DNA of 64,000 nt from Rostratula benghalensis (lineage: Eukaryota; Chordata; Aves; Charadriiformes; Rostratulidae), in contig VXAI01000015.1 of the NCBI GenBank assembly GCA_013399305.1, positions 7,939,076-8,003,075 of the forward strand. The letters are read 5' to 3'. The translations under genes were made by a program, and so were the position numbers. The notes below the pieces were generated by a model that did no database searches, was not told the DNA's origin, and was given only the letters and a program-made list of their open reading frames with translations. Positions 13,111-49,944 of the stretch are shown one piece after another. Each line of letters starts with the position of its first letter. Within the stretch, counting starts at the first letter, position 1.

Positions 13111-16100
13111 GTAAGTCATACAAACCCAGAAGTGATTATTTTTTATTATTATTTCTTTTTTGTTGTTGTTGTTGTCTTTTTCTGCAATTAATCAATGGGA
13201 GTAAATCCTCCTGACAGCATCATAACGGTGTTTGGTTTGGGAAGGAGCTGCTGGAGGAAATGTCAGCGTGCTGCTTAAATAAAATTGACTGTGTGCTGCT
13301 GCTCGGCTGCCTTGGGATGGATCTTTGCCTGGAGGATGGCAGGGAGCTGGGAATTAAGGAGGAGGGGGGGAGGAAAAAAAGGCATCTCTTGGAACCTTAT
13401 GTGAATTTAAAGGTAGCAGAAGCACTGCCCAAACCAAAGCCATCGGTGTTTGGGAGAGCTCCTTGCCCTGTTGCTCCAGGCTGGGCCATGGTGTGGATTT
13501 AGGTGGAAGGCAGCCCCGTGGGCTCCTGCTTGGTGAATGCCCTGGGCACCTGAGGATGGGTCAGGACTTTCATTGCTTGGCATTTCTTGTATGCTTCTAA
13601 TCCAGGGTTTGCTGTCACCTGTAGATGGTGGCGTTACCATCAGGGCCACATTTAGCCTTGATGAACCAGCTGGTGCCAAGCTCACCTGGGGTCTCGATTC
13701 CCTGTAAGGGTCTGGCAGGGGGACACAGGGTGAAATGACCTGGGTTTAGGGATTTGCTAGTTCTGAGTCCCTCCTGAGAGCTGAATTTCCAGCACCCCCC
13801 TGGCCCTGGCTTTGCTGCAGTGCAGTCAGAGGGCTCCGTGTCCTGGGGTCTGATCCCACCTCACACCAGAGCTGTGTTGCTGGGTGGCTGGGGTACATGG
13901 GTCCCCATGGGAGCACAGCAGCATGTGCTGCCACGGCTGTGGGTCACTCGGTGCTTCACAGTCACTGTGACTGTCCTGCTGTCCCCATACCTTGATGCCA
14001 GACCAGTCTGGGTGGCTGCAGGTGGTTCCAGACCAAGCAGCTTCCGATTGCCACTACCACGCATTTCTGCCAGCTGAGATCTGCCTCTCTCCTTTCTTTT
14101 TTTTTTTTTAAAGGGAAGTCATGAATGTGGGCTGTTTCCTCAAGCACCATCCCTAAAGCAGCTTGCCCAATTTTGCCCAAACTTTCTAAAAATGCTTTTC
14201 ATCCAGGATGAGACAGAGCATAGATAATGGCTGCCTGGGGATGTTGGGATTTGAGGGATTTTCAATGTGTGGGATCCCATGGGGCTGAGCTGCCCTCCGT
14301 TCGGTCTGCTGACTATTTTGCAGCATTCCACAGCTGCTTCAGCAGCTGTTTTGGGGCTATTTACACTTTTTTTTTTTTTCTTTTTCTCCCCTCCTTCCCC
14401 ATGTAAATCCCATAATACCCAAGGGTGTTGAGAACCCTGCTGTCAGCCTGAGCTGCACTCTGCAGCCCCTATAGCCACACTCACGCACCTTAGGGTATGC
14501 TGTAGGGTGTGATCCTGCACTGGGCAGACTTTTTCCTGGCAAAGAAAGAGCCTGGGTGTTTTGAGATACTTGGGGAAGGGCTGGGGATGGGGTGCTCAGT
14601 GTCTGTTCCACATCTCTACTTGGGACCTGGGGTCCCTGGGCACCAGCTGGGCAGTGGAGGAGAGGGCAGAATCCAACCCTGCTGGACTCATGAGATGGTG
14701 GTGAATGTCACCACTAGCTGGGAGAGAGTTCAGCTAAAAATGGTGTTAGGGGACATGTGTGCCTGCTGAGAGGCAGGGAGGCATAGCTCCCATCCCTGGG
14801 GCTGCTGGTGCATCCCGACCTCTGCATTTGCTTTTTTCACTGCTTGACTTGGAGGAGGGGGTCCTACTGGATCCTTGTTACTCCAAAATATGCCCCCCTT
14901 CTCCCTGGGTGTGGAGCTGGAGACCCCCATCAGGCGATCACACGCTTGTACCCTATGTTTTCCCTCCCCAGCTCTACCATCCCGCTGGGGAGCGTGAAGC
15001 AGCTCCTGTGCCCAGGCTGGCCTTGGAGCCGGTGTGAAAATCCCATCGGCCTGACAGAGGATGCTGCTTGGATCCGTTTGAGTTCCAAACCTCCTGTTTG
15101 GTGATGACACTCAGAAATAATCTCTCACTTGGCACCCGAGCAGTGGTTTGGGTTGTTTGTTTGGGGTCTGGCTACTGGCTGTGAATAACAAGCCGCTGCC
15201 GATGCTCTGTCTGCAAGAGTTGTTTCGCCGAGTGAATGGAGGGGCTCTAAAACCTGCTCTTTCCAAGCAGATTAATGGCATTAGGCTTTGTCAATGCAAA
15301 AATTACCTCATCTTTGGCACTGGCAGGTGGTGTAGAGCAGCAGACTTATTCAATATTTAAGAAAGCTGCATTGCAGAGCTGAGAAGGCTGGAGAAATAGG
15401 TTGCCTGTGTCAGTGTCTTTGCTGGTGGAGACGATCTCTGCAGGCACCACCAAGTGTGAAATGTTGAGCTCGCCGTAAAAACCTGATTATCACACTGGGA
15501 GTCTTTAAAATACTGAATTTTCTGTTTTCTATCCTGCTGTGTTATTTCCAGCTGGCTAAACTGTTGTGTTAGGGCAGCCCTGTAACGGTCCCTCTTTGCA
15601 GATGCCTGGTTGGCAGTGGCAATGTGGGTCCCTCCAGTGGCTTTGGGTCCTGCCCGTGTCCCCAGCAGCCCGGTGTCCCTCCTGGTGCCCGTGGGGCAGG
15701 ATGGGCCCATGCTGTGGGGCTCTGGCTGCCTTCCCCCAGGCTGCTGGAGGGTGAGGGGAACCTGCTGGGACCGGGCTTGGCACTGATGCTGCAATCCAGC
15801 AGATTTCGGGTGCTGGCAATGGTGAATTGGCACCTCTTGGCTGAGAGCGAGCGGTGTCTGCGCACGGGACGACAGCGCCGGTGGCTCGGGGAGAGGCTGA
15901 GTGATTCACAGGAGGCATTCAGTCCCTTTTTTTTATTAAGGCATGATCAAATTCATGGGCTCTGTCACACAGAAGTAATGGAGCGGCGTGATTAGAGTCA
16001 TGGGGCTCTTCCTTAAGGCCAGAAATTAAGACCTCGCTTCTATTCCTGGCTCTGCCCGGGACGCGCCGTGTTCACGCCGGCGGGAGCTGCCACCTCACTC

Positions 16101-16697
16101 TTCCTGATCCCCGCTTGCCATCGGGGAAACCTCGGAGCAGCCAGTGCTCTGTGGGGATGAGAGGGACCTGGGGGAGTGGTTTTTGGGACCCTCTGGGGAC
16201 AGTCCAGCCCTGGAAGGCCTTGGCATCCTCTTAGGGTGGGTTGTTTCCATTTCATTAACTAAAAGCTGCTGCGCCCCATCAATCATGACTTGGATTGACA
16301 CATCCTTCTGCTTGTGAGCAAGGATGTGGTGGTGGTGGTGGGGAAAGGCACTGTAAGCTGTTATTTTGTCCTTTACTGTGCGCTAAAAATGCAGATCCAA
16401 GCATTAGGACAAGCAAGAGTAGTTGCTGGAAGTAATGCAAAGTAGAGCTTCAAAATCTATTATTTATAGGCGGAGGGAAAGGCTTGTGTATTCCTCCAGG
16501 AGCCGTCCCCGGGCTCTTCTCCATCTGCAAAAAAGTGAAACACCCGTGGCCTCTCTATTATTAGGAGAAAGTTCTAGTTGGGGGAAGGAGTTTCTCCCTT
16601 CACTGGCTGAAGTGCTAGTGATTGCTCTGCCCTCTTCGCCAAGAGAAAACCAGGGATTTTTCCCCTATTCTTTGTGGGGCTGGGGTGGCTGCTCCAG

Positions 16698-16755
16698 CTC
16701 CCTGTGACCTTGGGCAAGTCATTTATCCACCCTCATCTCCCCCAAAATGGGTGCT
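16698..16755 (+). repeat. MIR-like SINE core fragment
   Basis: The stretch contains CTGTGACCTTGGGCAAGTCA followed by a pyrimidine-rich segment with CTCATCT and then AAAATGGG. These are the hallmarks, in order and near the right spacing, of the conserved core of MIR (CORE-SINE) elements. MIRs are ancient in amniotes and are found as short diverged relics in birds. The ends are approximate. Confidence 0.55.
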
Positions 16756-18999
16756 TGCGGCACGGCACGGCGCTGCCCTTCCAGGGTACCCCATAAAATC
16801 TGTGTGCAGCCCTGTGAGACATCCCCCTCCCTCCCCTCCTTCCCCTGTTCCCAGCCACAGCAGGACCCTAAATCCCCGGCAGGAGTTTGGTGCTGCAGTG
16901 CAGATTGTGGAGGTGGCGGTGGGGATGTAAATGAACAATTTGCTTATTTAACTGACCTTGTCAATCGGAGCCTTCTGGTTTGGCAGAGGAATAGTTGCTG
17001 TATGAAACCAGCCGGAGCATTAATTATCCTATATGCTTCACTTGAAAATTTTTTATATATATATATGTATTTTTGGAAGTTATCAGCGAAGCAAAGGTGA
17101 TCCTCAGATCTCTGATGACTTTTCAGAGACTGATGGAGAAACCCCTGCAATATTGCAGAGCAGAGAGCAGAGGATGGGAGTTGTATCTTTCCCCTGTTCT
17201 GGATGTGATGTACATTTTTTTTTAATTTTTTTTTTTCATGGCTTGGAGTTTGTGATTTCAGTGGGGCAGTTTTACAAACTCCTGTTTTCTATCCTCTCCT
17301 CAGGACAACCTCCCCACTGCTCCCATTGGAGTTTTGCTGAGAACTGGAGTCACTTTGTGCCCTGCAAAGGTGTGTTTGCTGGGTTTGGGCTGAGCTGGGT
17401 CCTGCTGGGACCTAGTGCTGGCTCTGGGATGCTATTTTTGATGCTGGGACCCAGTGGAACATGGGTGTCTGAGCGGTCCCTTCCAGTTGGGGATGAGTCT
17501 GGGGCAGCACCTTCCCAAGGCAGAGTGGGTTTGGGAGGATGGAAGGGATGCAGCTTCGGTGTCTGCAGGTTGGGGCTCTGCAGAGGGGTTTGGGGTCTTA
17601 TGGTGGGTTGGGGTTTGTTGGGTGTGGGGGGTTTTTTGGGTTTTTTTTTTTTGTGGTTTTTGTTTTCCCTTAGTTCTGCTGCAGGCAGGAGAAAGCAATT
17701 CAAATGCAGGTGCTGCCAGCAATGCAGGCGGGAGGCTGCTGCTGCAGGGGCATCCCTGCGGGTACCCCGTGCCGGCTCCGCAGAGGAGATGGATCGGGGC
17801 AGGGGGGTGGTGTGGTGTGGACATGCAGAGATGGGGGAAATAGTTGAGCTCACAAAAACTTGCCCATCAGTGTGGGGGGGTCCTAAGGAAGGAGTGATTT
17901 TTTTTTTTTATTTATTTTTTTTTCTTCCTGCTCCATGCCTTGGGCTTTTGTGTAGTGTTGTAGCAAAGCCTACCCTTTAGTGGATGGGTTGCCTTTTCTC
18001 CTTTATTTCTACCTTAACGACAGTTAAAGGGAGGTTTGACCTGAGCTTTGCCCTTTGCAAGTGGTATCTCGTGGCTGATGCTGTTCATGCACCCACAAAC
18101 TGCACCCTCTGCTCCTGGGGACCATCCTGAGGTGGGTCCATGTGTGGCACCGACTGAAGCATCCCCTGGCACCCCATGGACCACACAAGGGTGAGGGGCT
18201 GTGTGAGACATCAGGTCCTGCCCTGCCCTTGGCTGGGGACATTGCTCTGCCTGTGGTATTCCCCTGTATAAAAGCACTGGTTTTCCTCCAGAAAAGATGA
18301 TGGGATGGATGGGTCCATCCCTGAGCAGTGGGTGATGCTGCTTGGCATCCCCTTGGGCTTTGCCGTTCAGTCCCAGTGAGTCGGGATGGTGGGCAGAGGG
18401 GTAAAACACCCCCAGAAAGTGCCAATAAATTAAAATTTGAGCTCTGAATCTTACATCAATTTATTTTTTAATGAAAGCTGTCACTTTTGCTGAAAGGAGG
18501 AGTGTTTGAGAAGGTCCCTGTCTTGATGAATCTTTTGGCAATGAGTAGGCACAAGATAGTGTTCAGGTCCTGTTGTCACATCCCCCTCTAGTGCTTCTCC
18601 AGGTTCCATTTTGCAAAAACTTTAGTGAACTAAAACAAAAAAGGGAGGAGTTTTGTTCCAGAGGGACCGTGGTTTGGGGGAGGGCAGCGAGATGTGCTGG
18701 GTTTTGGTGGGGAAAGTTCCTTAATTTGTAGATTTTTCTCTGAAATGGAAGCATCCGCTTCCCTCCCAGCTCTGAAGCCTCATAATTAATGTGAGGTCAG
18801 GCATCTCATTAATTACATCCGCACTGAGCGTGGCTGCGTTGCCCTCCTGGGAGGGTGGTGGTTGTAGGCTCCTGCATCTCATGCATGATATTGAGATGGC
18901 GACTAACGTGACATTCCTATTTCTCTCCTACTTAATGCCAGAAATAAAGCCCTGCCTAATGTGATTTTGGGTTTTGTTTTGTTTTGTTTTCCCCTACAG

Positions 19000-19149
19000 C
19001 CTGGCTGAAAGCACCAGGTTACCTTCATCAGCATCACCACCATCTGAGGGCACGGGCAGACAAGTGAAGTGATTGTTGGCACTTTTTGGTGGAGCACAGG
19101 TGTCCCCAGACCTGCTCTGTGTGTCCCCGGGTCCCCTCGGCAGCCGGTG
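19000..19149 (+). other. RPH3A: RPH3A 5' UTR part of the first coding exon
   Basis: The acceptor CCCCTACAG at 18991-18999 opens this exon, and the 150 nt before the start codon contain no ATG. That makes the ATG at 19150 the first one available in this exon. The exact 5' end depends on use of this acceptor. Confidence 0.6.
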
Positions 19150-43214
<24,065 letters not shown>

Positions 43215-44348
43215 AGGGAGCTGCTGCCCAAACCTCCCCAGATGGCCCATCCTCTGCCAAGCCCCCGTAGATCTCTGATGTCCGTCTTCCAGCGCAGTCA
43301 TGCCTTGCTATACACCTCTGGTCCCAGGGCAGCACCGCTCTTCTGCCTCCTCCAAGCATCCTCTATGCCCTGTCCTCACCTCCACCTGAAAAATAACCCA
43401 GATCTTTTATATTCACTTCCTTTGTCTTTTTTTTTTTTTTTTTTGGGGGGGGGGGGGAGGGGAGAAGTGAGGGGGTCATTGAGTTATCCCAGTGCGTAAT
43501 TTTGTCAAGCAATAGTTACCCTCTGACAGTTCCTCTTTCTCACTAGTCTCACGCACGCCGTGATAGCCTTCTTGTTGTGTGTGTGATGCTCTGTGTTCCT
43601 CCAGCCTCCTGCTCGTGTGGCTCGTCCCACCACCACCACCAGCTCGTGGCTCCTTTGTGTCTCCCAGTGGGACGTGTGGCCACCAGCCCGGCTGTGCTCT
43701 CGTCCAGCGTTGGAAGGGGGTTAAGTGCTGGTGTCAGAGCATCAGCCTGTTCTGCTTGTGTGATATCAATACCTCAGTCGCAATAATGAAAAAGCTGTTT
43801 GGCTGTGGTGTGGGTTGTAACCGTAGCCTGGTATCTGTGTCGTTGTGATTAGGCTAAAGCCGGTGTCACCGATGTAATCCTGCGAGTCCTGCTTGAGCTT
43901 TTAGTTCTGATTCGGTGCACTTGAGCAATATCGTGGTACGTCCTTTGCTGAGAAGATCCACCAGTGATACAACAACGAGAAACAGGGAGCCACTCTGTGC
44001 TCGCAGGGAAGCAAAGATCTGGCTCGGCGCCTGTTCCTTCACAGCCACCGCGTGTGGTTCCTTTCACCTGAAGAACTTGTTTCCCCGTTGCTGTAGGAGC
44101 CCACCTGTGTTTCAAGCTTGTACCTACCCTCCCCTTCATCCATCCCTTGCTGCACAGTAGTGACTCGCTGGACCCTGAGGGTCCTCCTCAGACTCTCCTT
44201 GCCATTGCCGACCGTTTGCCGTACCAAATTCAGGAGGGAAGCCAGGGGAGGAGAAACTTCCCTCCAACTAGCTGATGTGTGCGAGGATTATTGCTTTAAA
44301 GTACCACAAATACTGAAATCAGCTGGAACAGTTAGAGGTCTTCCAAAC

Positions 44349-44477
44349 TTTGGGGTTGTTTTTTTGTTTGTTTGTCTGTTTGGGGTTTGTCGGGGTTTTT
44401 TTTGGATGAGTTGTGGGTTTTGGTTGGTTTGTGGGTGGGGTTTTTTTGTTTTTTTTTTGGTTGGTTGGGTTTTTTTG
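44349..44477 (+). promoter_or_regulatory. RPH3A: U/G-rich tract in the 3' UTR
   Basis: Nearly every base over about 130 nt is T or G on the sense strand, with TGTTTG repeats and several GGGG or GGG runs. GU-rich elements are bound by CELF-type proteins, and the G runs could form an RNA quadruplex. Function is inferred from composition. Confidence 0.35.
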
Positions 44478-45832
44478 CCGAATCTGCACAAGAACTATCA
44501 TCTTCAACCTGCGCTTTAATGGTTGTCTGGAGGTGTTTGATTTGTTCTCCATAGCAGGAGAGTCAAGATGCTCTTGGGCTGATGCTGGCTGGGTTGGGTC
44601 CCATCCTGTGTCTCTGGACACCCTCAAGCATAGCAATGTCAGGAGCAGCCCAAAAAACAAGCACTACTGGGATATCTTGTCAGTCACTGCACAGGTTGTA
44701 CGGAACACTAAGCCCAGCCCCATCACTCCATCCTGGTGTCCCACGACTTCCCTTGCAACCGCTGCTCTATTCTGCTGGCGTGCTCTCCTGTGGTGTGTTC
44801 CCAATTCAGCTGTACCGCAGAGCTCTTGAATTTGGATGAGTTATTTTCCTATTCTTGATACTTTTTTTTAAAAATCAAAAATATAATTATTTCCCCCAAC
44901 CTTCCCTCAGCAGAATTTTCTCTGAGTGCTGAGTTGCCTTCAGTGGGGCTGGGATTGCTGCAGCTGGTGGGGGCTGTGTGCTGAGCAATGCCCGATGTCA
45001 GTGTGTGATTTTAAACCTCTCGAGCGATGCCCCTGTGAGGTAGCCCTTCCCCAGCACAGGGCTTGCACACTCACTGGGGTCTGCTTTTCCCCTAGGCTGG
45101 CCACTGCCTGCTCACTGTAGCCAGATCTCCATGAGGAAATGCCCTTGGACGACGGATGGGGAAAGCAAACCTAAACCAGCATGTGCATCCTCTGCTCCAT
45201 TCAGCTGGAGCTGGAACAGCTTTTCCATCGCCCCAGGCTCCGTGGTGTGGTGTGGCCACTGAGATGGGAAGAGGGCAAGGGGAGAGGATGCTCCAAAAAT
45301 GGCTTTCCTCTCCCTTTCATGCAGTTCTTGACTCTGGACCAGCAAGTAGAACAGTCCAGAGCCCCCAAGCTACTACAGAGGACTGTACAGAGGACCCAGA
45401 TGGAAACAACTTGCTTCTGTGGGATCATTTTGCTCTGTCCAGTGCTGCCTCTCGTAGTGGTGCCAGGGAACTTGGTGCTCTGGGCAGAGATGGTTTGGCT
45501 GTAGGGTGCTGGCATAGTCTCTATCAGAGTCCTAAAATCTTTGCACAGCTCTTTCCTGTGTCCAAGTTGGGCACAGTACACTTGTGAGCTGTGCTGGGGA
45601 AATGTGTGGCTGGGGATGAAGTTACCTTTAAAAAGGAGGGGGGGGGAATATGTATATAAAAAAATGAGCAATACTTTAATTTATAACAGACCTGAAGCAG
45701 TCTAGCCTCCATTGTGTGTACAGAACAAGTAAATTAATGTTGCCTTGACCCATGTCCTGGACTGGCATCCTCTGCTCAGCCTGCTTTCCCTTCAGACAAA
45801 TGATGGTCACGTCATCTCTTTACACCTGTAAA

Positions 45833-45838
45833 AATAAA
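45833..45838 (+). terminator. RPH3A: Poly(A) signal 1
   Basis: AATAAA follows TGTAAA and is followed within 60-75 nt by a T-rich stretch, a plausible downstream element. This is the first canonical signal after the stop codon. Confidence 0.55.
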
Positions 45839-45934
45839 GTGTAACTCGGTATTGTGCAAACCACGGTCCTCACCTCCCTTTGCCACCCTCTTTTTGATTT
45901 TTTTTTCTGCCCTGAATGACTTCTTTTCGTTGTA

Positions 45935-45940
45935 AATAAA
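45935..45940 (+). terminator. RPH3A: Poly(A) signal 2
   Basis: TTGTAAATAAAGC contains a canonical AATAAA with a UGUA upstream. A GT/G-rich stretch follows at 45955-45975. This could be the main 3' end. Confidence 0.6.
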
Positions 45941-46150
45941 GCATGCACATATGGATTGGGAATGGTGGGGGGGGAAAAAAAAAAAAAAAGCAGCCTCTTC
46001 TACTACTGCTGTTTGCATTCAAACTTGCATGCAGTGATTTTACAGCAAAATATCAGTTTACAACTATTAAAAGAAAAAGTTACACAGGAACTAGAAATAC
46101 TCCAGTCTTCCGCTGCATGCAGCACAACATCCTCTCTTGATGTGGTATCT

Positions 46151-46156
46151 AATAAA
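46151..46156 (+). terminator. RPH3A: Poly(A) signal 3
   Basis: A further AATAAA in CTAATAAAGTGA is followed by T-rich and GT-rich sequence. It may serve a longer mRNA form. Confidence 0.4.
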
Positions 46157-48185
46157 GTGAGACTACTGGAAAAGAAAAAAAAAACAACTCAAAAACAAAG
46201 CATTGAACTGTGATGATTTTTGGCTTCTTTAATTCCCTGTGGGAATGTGAACCCTGGCATGGGCTGGTAGAGGTGGGTGGTTGTCCTGGTTGTGGGAATT
46301 GGTGGTGGGCTTGGGTGTGCTGGGAGGTTATGTTGGGTTCAAGAGGTTGAGGAGGAGCTTGGGGGATGGTGGGGTGCAGCCCCCACTCTGTGGGTAGAGG
46401 GCCCATCCCTGCTCAATGTGGCTCTCTGGAGGGTAACAGGGGTGGGACCAGTGTTGGGGAACAGCTTGGGCTAAAATCCTGGGTGTACGGTGGGCATCGT
46501 TCCTTTGTGCATCCTGGAGACATCCCTGGGCTCCTGGGTGCAAACGTGATGGGCACATGCTGCTGGGGAAGACCAAGATGCACGTGACAGTGGCTGCTCC
46601 TTTCTGATGCTTCTGTCTGTCCCCTCAAAAAGCAAATCTACCCAGAAATTAACCTCCTGGTGCCCTTCTTCACACTCCAGCCCTTCTTCCTTGTTTCCCA
46701 TGCAGCTGCAGCTGCAGCTCCTGTTGTGCAACTGCAGGACAACGCTCCCTCCAGTCAATGCACCACCCGAGATGAATTTTTCTACCTTTTTCTTTGCTTT
46801 TTTACATTTTTAGGCTGAGTTTCCAGCAGATCATCAGGTGCTGGCCCCAGGGAAGGACACGCCGGGATGATGGGAGCCCCTGGGATAGCAGCAGGTGGTG
46901 ATTCCACAGGTTCCGTGTCCCAGACGTGGGACATGGGTGGTGGCCTCGCCTCTATGGGGACACTCACACCCTCCCTGTGCCCAGAGAAGCCCCGTTGGGA
47001 ACAGAGCCGAGCTGTGGAGAGGGACTATGTGGCAGCTCCAGCGTCGATGCCCAGAGAGAGCAGTAGATGTCACTGATGCTCCAGATATGGGATGGGAAAG
47101 ACAGGCAGGACATGCCAGAAGGATGCTCACCACCGGGGCTGGTTTCCCCTCAGCACCCTCCATCCTGGTGGTGGCATCCCCTCACTATCACCCATCTTGG
47201 TGGTGGGATTCCCACACCCCTTCAGCAGCACTCATTTTGGGGGTGCCCCCCCCCCAAGGCAGTCTCCATACAAGGTGTTGCTGAGCCTCGGTGGATAATA
47301 GACTTCGTGGTGTGTTTGTGGATCTGCCCTAGCCCCAAGGCTGCTCCCCCACACCCACAAATTTAACCCACACTTTTCCCGAGGCCAGACTAGTGGTGGG
47401 GGCTCTTCAAGAAGGGTCTGTGGGCAGTTAAAGCTCCCTCAGATGTCTACGCTGATGAGATGCCACCACAGATGTCCGACCTTCCTCACCTGAGTCAGCA
47501 GTGGTCAGCTGGACTCATCTTGGAGCAAAAAGGACAAAATGGTAAGTTAGATACCACTTTGTGGTAATTAGGTTGTACATCTAAGAGTAGCAGCCAGCAG
47601 TGACCAGTATAGAAAATCACCGAGATATTTTAAATTGCTGTAGGGTGCTAACTGTACATACTGCACAAATGAAGACCTTGAGCTCTCCCACTGGTCAGAA
47701 GACCTCATGTTCTCATTCACGGTGGCAGGAAACCAACTGGAGGTTAATCAGTTCAGCAGTGATTGAACTCTCTGTGGTGATGGCTTCTCTGGGGGCAAAC
47801 CCCAAGGAAAAGGGGAAAAAAATCGCACTCGCTCCAGGTGAGCTGCAGGATGTGCTGGCATGTCTTCAGAGGACAAGGGGAGGGGGTGGCTTTTGAGGAC
47901 AATGAGCACAAAGCCCTTGGGTTATGTCACATTGGATGCTAAAAGACTTGAGCAGAGAAAATGGGTCATTTTCCAGAGAGGGTGAAGCTTAGTTGTGCTC
48001 ACTCCCAGTGGTGGTATTTTGAGGTGGGCTGGATGGAAGAATGAGCAAGCCACTGTGTCTGTAACCACCCACTGCGCTGATAACAGCAGGGACAATTGCA
48101 TCCTCCTTTTTCTGCTGCTAAAGCTTCTTCTTTCCCAAACCTTTAGCAGCAGAAAGTAGCTGGGGCTTTGGCCTCTGAGAAAAAA

Positions 48186-48219
48186 NNNNNNNNNNNNNNN
48201 NNNNNNNNNNNNNNNNNNN
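48186..48219. other. Assembly gap (34 N) in an A-rich tract
   Basis: A run of 34 N is preceded by six A and followed by about 19 A. The unresolved sequence is most likely a long homopolymer. Confidence 0.98.
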
Positions 48220-48689
48220 AAAAAAAAAAAAAAAAAAAAGAGTAGTTCCCATAGATGTCTAGCAGGCTTAAAAAATGATCTTTAATTTACTTTTAGTAGT
48301 GTTTTTCAGCATGAGAGCTTCCCATTGATTTTTCCTCCCTGCTACTGCCTGATGTTGGTGCGGCAAGTGGCCAGCCGAGGGGCCACCCAGCTCCAGCTGA
48401 GCCACCAGAGCCAGCACCTCCAGTGTCCCCTGCAATTAAGGCACCGCCTTGATTAATTGTGGGCGAGGCATCGCCAGCTGTGGTGGGTTGTGAAGGCCTG
48501 AATGGAAAGTGCTTCAAAAGAGAGAAAGAGGCATTTTGAGTGAACCCATGGGGATAAGAGAGGGTCCTTTGTTCCCCCTGAGTGATATTTCTGCTCCCAT
48601 TTTCTTCTCAGTCTCTCTGAAAAGGAAGCCCATGGATTGCAAATTGCTCTTGATCAGGACCATTATTTGCATGTTTTGCTTTTGGAGGT

Positions 48690-48900
48690 AGCTTTACAGT
48701 TTTAATTACATCTCAGAACATCTGAATCGTTCTGCTGTTCCAATCAGTTTCCTTGTGTGCTAATTAGATTTAGACCTTCGGTGCAATCAATAGACTCTCA
48801 TCTCCGTACTGGCCAAGCCAGTCATGACCAGTAATTTACAGCTCTAGTTGTTCTGAAATCAATACAGATTTGCTCTTCATTGAGAGGGCTGTAAAACATG
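48690..48900. promoter_or_regulatory. AT-rich block, candidate conserved non-coding element
   Basis: About 200 bp of unique, non-repetitive AT-rich sequence contains several homeodomain-type cores (TTTTAATTAC, GCTAATTAGA, AGTAATTTAC), in contrast to its flanks. Its regulatory nature is inferred from composition only. Confidence 0.25.
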
Positions 48901-49944
48901 GATGACAGCAGCCATGCTAAGCAGTTGACGTGGAAGCAGGTCCCTTGCTGGTCTTGGAGAGTGGCCAGTACAATCAGAGAGGAGAAGCTACAGGACTGGT
49001 GAGCAGAGCAGAACTCTCCTGCTGAACAAGCACTGGGCTGGGCTGAAGATGTTGACAGTGTTGGCTTCTTCCTCCTCTCCTGGAGCAGGAGGTGTAAAAT
49101 AGAACTTATGGCTAAATGGCTCGTCTCCGAAATGTACGTTTCTCCAGAAAGTCATGGCAGCACCCAATGACCCAACCCATGCCAGCATCCTACAGTGCCC
49201 TCTTCTAACCTCTCTCCTCGAGGTGTATTTCGCACAAAGAACATGTTATGGAGCTCTCATAACATATCCTACACGATCCTGAGGCATCCGGAGGTCATTG
49301 AGGCTCTCCTGCTGCACTGAGCTTGAGAGAAACCCTCCACAGCTTTCCATCTTCTGGGGAAAAAAAAAGAAATAAGTAAAAGCAAACTTATACTATTTAA
49401 CATTTCACTTAAAAAATAGAGAAGCTCAACTAAATAAATCCCTCTTCTATCCGCTTTCAAGCCCAGCTTTTCAAAAAGCCTGCAGCTAGAAATCTCTTTA
49501 TCTTGTATGGAACAGATAACGATGTAATTATGAGCTGAGATCAATGGCTTTCATCTCGTCGGTGCTCAGCCTAAAAATAAACTGTTATTCTTTCACTCAG
49601 ATGCACGGAGCTGGGGCTAGCATCTCCTCTGGGCTGCTGGCCCAATGCAGAACCATTTACGAGTGACCGTGGGGCTGGAGACAGTCTGCTGTGGGGTCTG
49701 GAGAGCACACAAAGCCTTTCCCTGGAGGAAGCTGAAGTTTTAGCTTGTCTCATTTCTGCTGGGTAATGTTGTGTCCTGGGTGGGGAGGCCAGCGAAGATG
49801 CCTGGGTGATGCTCACCTCCTCCCAACCACCTCACAGAGTCACCTCCACAACCATTGCGCTGGTCGCTGGTGAAATATGGAACCACTTTTTAGTGGCTGT
49901 GTGAGTTCTACTGACTTTTTTTTTGGGGGGGGGAAAGAAAACCC

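Larger units (their letters stand above)
9839..18999 (+). other. RPH3A: Intron 1 of RPH3A (5' UTR intron)
   Basis: This interval runs from the donor at 9839 to the acceptor CCCCTACAG ending at 18999. The polypyrimidine tract before the acceptor is partly made of TTTTG repeats (18971-18990). The interval contains a possible alternative first exon near 13110, a MIR-like fragment near 16700, and AT-rich unique blocks (10660-10770, 15140-15370, 16930-17070) that could be regulatory. No coding sequence was recognised in it. Confidence 0.5.
43215..45960 (+). other. RPH3A: RPH3A 3' UTR
   Basis: From the stop codon to the second clear poly(A) signal there is about 2.7 kb without an intron signal or a recognisable coding frame. 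It contains a (G)n/(T)n tract at 43424-43460, a long segment almost free of A and C at 44349-44477, and an AT-rich segment near 44860-44895. The 3' end is set by poly(A) signals at 45833 and 45935. Confidence 0.75.

Noticed and set aside
17640..17700. Good-looking acceptor (TTTTCCCTTAG) within intron 1
   Set aside because: No matching donor or coding sequence follows at a sensible distance. The preceding T/G tract makes chance acceptors likely.
17033..17980. 315-codon + strand open frame
   Set aside because: It is made of T-rich and TGG-rich low-complexity DNA, has no recognisable domain, and lies within intron 1.
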